NCBI GenBank assembly: GCA_001804025.1
Contig: MHFC01000143.1
Coordinates: 5,343 to 15,358, forward strand
Direction: 5' to 3'
From: Omnitrophica bacterium GWA2_52_8
Lineage (GTDB): Bacteria > Omnitrophota > Omnitrophia > Omnitrophales > Aquincolibacteriaceae
DNA: 10,016 nucleotides
The translations under genes and the position numbers were made by a program. Every line of letters starts with the position of its first letter. The stretch's first letter is position 1. Below are positions 7,950-10,016 of the stretch, piece by piece. A model generated the notes under the pieces. That model did no database searches. It was not told where the DNA came from and worked only from the letters and a program-made list of their open reading frames with translations.

Positions 7950-8906
7950 TCAAGCCAATTTTTTTTGGGCTATAACCGCCCGCTCAATTCCCAAAGCATC
8001 ACACTCGGAAAATATGCGGTCATATTGCTGCTGCGATTCAAGCCATTGTTTGACCGGGGAGACCTGCCCGGCTCCGACTTCAAGAACGAGCCATCCTCCG
8101 CCGGCAATAAAATCTCCGGCTTCACGGCATACCCGCCGGTAAAAATCCAGTCCATCAATGCCTCCGTCCAACGCCATCAGGGGTTCCCTGAGGACCTCAG
8201 GTTCGGCATTTAACAGGTCTGCGTGAGAAAGATACGGAGGGTTACAAATAATGACTTCCCATTTCTCAGGCGCCCTGCGGAACATTTCGAACAAATCGGA
8301 ACAGACCACCCTGCTGCGCTCCAAAAGCCGGTGCCGCTCAAGATTTTTCCGGGTCACATCCAAGGCCGGCCCGGAAACATCCGCGAAAGTCCCATTGCCG
8401 GCCGGCCATTCGCACAAAAGACTGATACCCAGGTTGCCGCTACCGCAGCACATATCTAAAACATTGATGCCTGCAGATTCCGGCAGCTTTAAGCTTCGTA
8501 ATATGATTTCAACAAGAACTTCCGATTCCGGCCTCGGGACCAGGCACCGCTCATCAACAAAAAATTCGCCTTTCCAGAAAGCCGAAGATTTCGTAAGGTA
8601 GGCGGTTGGGCATCTTGCTTTCCGCAATTTCACAAGCCCTTTAAAACGGGCCGCTCCGGCCGCAGCCATCAACTTGCCCGCATCCAAATACAACTCATGG
8701 CGGCGGCAATGAAGGCTTTCTCCTAAAAGCAGTTCGGCGCTTGCTCTTGCCTCTCCGTGACCAAGCTCCGAAAGTTCATGGACAGCCCAATCAAGCAGAC
8801 TTCCCAGTGATTCTTGAGAAATTTTTGCCGCCTCGGGTCCGGCTGGATCATCCCTACGGACTGAACGGAGTGAGACTTCCCTTTGAAGAGCATCATTAGG
8901 CAGCAT
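7950..8906 (-). CDS. prmC: Peptide chain release factor N5-glutamine methyltransferase
   Basis: PrmC methylates the glutamine of the GGQ motif of RF1 and RF2 with S-adenosylmethionine, raising termination efficiency. The 318-residue protein has the helical N-terminal domain (about 33-105) and a Rossmann methyltransferase domain with [11 protein letters not shown] (123-133), motif [12 protein letters not shown] (150-160), [15 protein letters not shown] (175-189) and the substrate-binding NPPY (222-225). Motif I reads CCGSG where GTGSG is usual. Residues 1-32 are an extension relative to E. coli PrmC; they are encoded by a repeat-like stretch (see findings) and no later in-frame ATG or GTG starts the conserved domain. 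The ATG overlaps the prfA stop by 11 bp with a poor Shine-Dalgarno, so translation is probably coupled to that of its substrate RF1. Confidence 0.95.
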   Translation of the reverse strand: MLPNDALQREVSLRSVRRDDPAGPEAAKISQESLGSLLDWAVHELSELGHGEARASAELLLGESLHCRRHELYLDAGKLMAAAGAARFKGLVKLRKARCPTAYLTKSSAFWKGEFFVDERCLVPRPESEVLVEIILRSLKLPESAGINVLDMCCGSGNLGISLLCEWPAGNGTFADVSGPALDVTRKNLERHRLLERSRVVCSDLFEMFRRAPEKWEVIICNPPYLSHADLLNAEPEVLREPLMALDGGIDGLDFYRRVCREAGDFIAGGGWLVLEVGAGQVSPVKQWLESQQQYDRIFSECDALGIERAVIAQKKLA

Positions 8907-9975
8907 CGGTCAGCTTTTTCTCTTTTTCATGGCGCTCTAAGGCCTGAACGAGAGGCTCCAAATGGCCGTCTAAAATATCATCCAAAGCATGCAAAGTCAA
9001 ACCGATTCGATGATCCGTAACCCGTTGATCCGGAAAGTTATACGTACGGATCTTCCCGGACCTGTCCCCGCTTCCCACCATTTCTTTTCTTTGTTTGGCC
9101 AGTTCCTGGTGCTGCGCCTCCTGCCGGGCGCTAAAAATCCGGGCCCTTAAGACCCTTAAAGCTTTGGCCTTATTCTTATGCTGAGAGCGTTCGTCCTGAC
9201 AACTTACCACAACCCCGGTCGGAATATGCGTAATACGGACCGCGGACTCCGTCTTGTTTACGTGCTGCCCGCCGGCTCCGGAGGCGCGGAAAACATCGAT
9301 TTTCAAATCCTTGGGATCGATTTCGACCTCGGTTTCATCAACTTCCGGCAATACGGCAACCGTGACTGCCGATGTGTGAATGCGTCCGCTCGCCTCGGTT
9401 TGGGGCACGCGCTGTACGCGGTGAATCCCGCTTTCATATTTGAGCAAGGTATAACTACCCTGTCCGGTGACGCCGAAAATCACCTCTTTAAATCCCCCTT
9501 TACCGGTAGGATTCGAATCCATAACTTCTGTTTTTAAATCATGTTTGGCAGCATACCGCACATACATGCGGAACAGATTGGCGACAAAGAGCGCCGCCTC
9601 CTCCCCGCCCGTTCCTGCCCGGACTTCAACGATCACATCCCGGTTGGCATTGGGGTCGCTTTCACGGAGCAGCGCGCTTTCGATCGCCTCGATTTTTTCC
9701 TTCTTTGTTTTATCCAGCGCCGCCAGTTCATCTTCGTAAAGTTTCTTGAGCTCGGGGTCTAGCGCGGATTCGGACAGCAATTTTTTCAGCTCCGCCTCAT
9801 CACGTTCCGCTTTTTGATAGGCATTAAACCCTTCGACAACCGGCCTCAGACCGGCAAGCTCTTTGCTTAATTTCTGAAATTTTTGCTGTTCGCGGGTCAC
9901 ACCCGGGTCCATGAGCTCTTTTTCGAGGTCCGCGGCCCTTTGTCTGAGTTTTTCGAGTCTCTGCTTATAAAACAT
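8896..9975 (-). CDS. prfA: Peptide chain release factor 1 (RF1)
   Basis: RF1 recognises UAA and UAG in the ribosomal A site and triggers peptidyl-tRNA hydrolysis. The 359 residues match the family (360 in E. coli). The GGQ catalytic motif is at 235-237 within [16 protein letters not shown]. The stop-codon recognition loop reads [20 protein letters not shown] (189-208), giving P-Q-T at 191-193, a variant of the RF1-type PxT (PAT/PVT) motif and not the SPF of RF2; this is why it is called RF1. The C-terminal [13 protein letters not shown] and [20 protein letters not shown] ([17 protein letters not shown]) blocks are typical. The N-terminal domain (1-105) is charged and helical. An AGGGA site lies six bases before the ATG at 9975. 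Confidence 0.97.
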   Translation of the reverse strand: MFYKQRLEKLRQRAADLEKELMDPGVTREQQKFQKLSKELAGLRPVVEGFNAYQKAERDEAELKKLLSESALDPELKKLYEDELAALDKTKKEKIEAIESALLRESDPNANRDVIVEVRAGTGGEEAALFVANLFRMYVRYAAKHDLKTEVMDSNPTGKGGFKEVIFGVTGQGSYTLLKYESGIHRVQRVPQTEASGRIHTSAVTVAVLPEVDETEVEIDPKDLKIDVFRASGAGGQHVNKTESAVRITHIPTGVVVSCQDERSQHKNKAKALRVLRARIFSARQEAQHQELAKQRKEMVGSGDRSGKIRTYNFPDQRVTDHRIGLTLHALDDILDGHLEPLVQALERHEKEKKLTDAA

Positions 9976-9986
9976 GGCTTGTCCCT

Positions 9987-10016
9987 AAAAACAGCGGGGG
10001 CGAGCACCGCTCGCCC
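9987..10016 (-). terminator. GC-rich hairpin with T-run upstream of prfA (possible terminator or leader element)
   Basis: On the minus strand GGGCGAGC and GCTCGCCC form a perfect 8-bp stem around a GGT loop (10016-9998), and five T residues lie at 9991-9987. Six bases separate the stem from the T-run, which is more than is usual. A second, mutually exclusive pairing, AGCGG with CCGCT (10011-10007 and 9997-9993), ends directly before GTTTTT. It may end the upstream gene's transcript or lie in the prfA leader. The element touches the window edge, so its full extent is unknown. Confidence 0.45.

Overview
The window is a compact stretch of bacterial chromosome in which every recognisable gene lies on the minus strand, so transcription runs from position 10016 towards 1. 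The host is a diderm: one gene encodes a C-terminal Omp85-type outer-membrane barrel, a second exported protein follows it, and MurA implies peptidoglycan. The mixture of a free-living-style housekeeping cluster with an NTT/Npt-type nucleotide transporter fused to a HEAT-like tail would fit an uncultured PVC- or Omnitrophota-like lineage. That placement is inferred from gene content only and is low confidence.

Region A (10016-6667) holds a hairpin upstream of prfA, then prfA (release factor 1), prmC (which methylates the release factor GGQ motif) and murA (first committed step of peptidoglycan synthesis). prfA and prmC overlap, and murA follows after 17 bp. Region B (6666-4090) is the ribosomal-protein/tRNA-methyltransferase cluster: rpsP (S16), trmD, rplS (L19), rnhB (RNase HII) and yraN (UPF0102). 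A weak promoter candidate sits just after murA. rpsP and trmD are directly adjacent; the rimM (and KH-domain) gene usually found between them is missing. Region C (4093-1697) is a large 12-TM nucleotide-translocase-like protein with a roughly 340-residue HEAT-like C-terminal half. It is coupled to yraN by an ATGA overlap, just as yraN is coupled to rnhB.

Region D (1696-1) begins with a 232-bp non-coding gap, the largest in the window. It carries a weak terminator-like hairpin with a T-run and then a good sigma70-type promoter (TTGAAA, 16 bp, GATAAT). This promoter appears to serve a separate envelope unit: a POTRA-less Omp85-family barrel protein that starts at GTG 1464, and an overlapping signal-peptide protein cut by the window edge.

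In function, regions A and B combine translation (termination, ribosome assembly, tRNA m1G37), genome maintenance (RNase HII, YraN nuclease-fold protein) and cell-wall synthesis, while C and D deal with the envelope and transport. No tRNA, rRNA, CRISPR array, insertion sequence or integrase is visible. Several gene starts are non-ATG (GTG for the barrel protein and rplS, TTG for rpsP), each decided by a well-placed Shine-Dalgarno. I see no clear new biological system; the points worth checking are the nucleotide transporter's context, the missing rimM, a Glu at a catalytic Asp position in TrmD, and a repeat-like insertion extending the N-terminus of PrmC.
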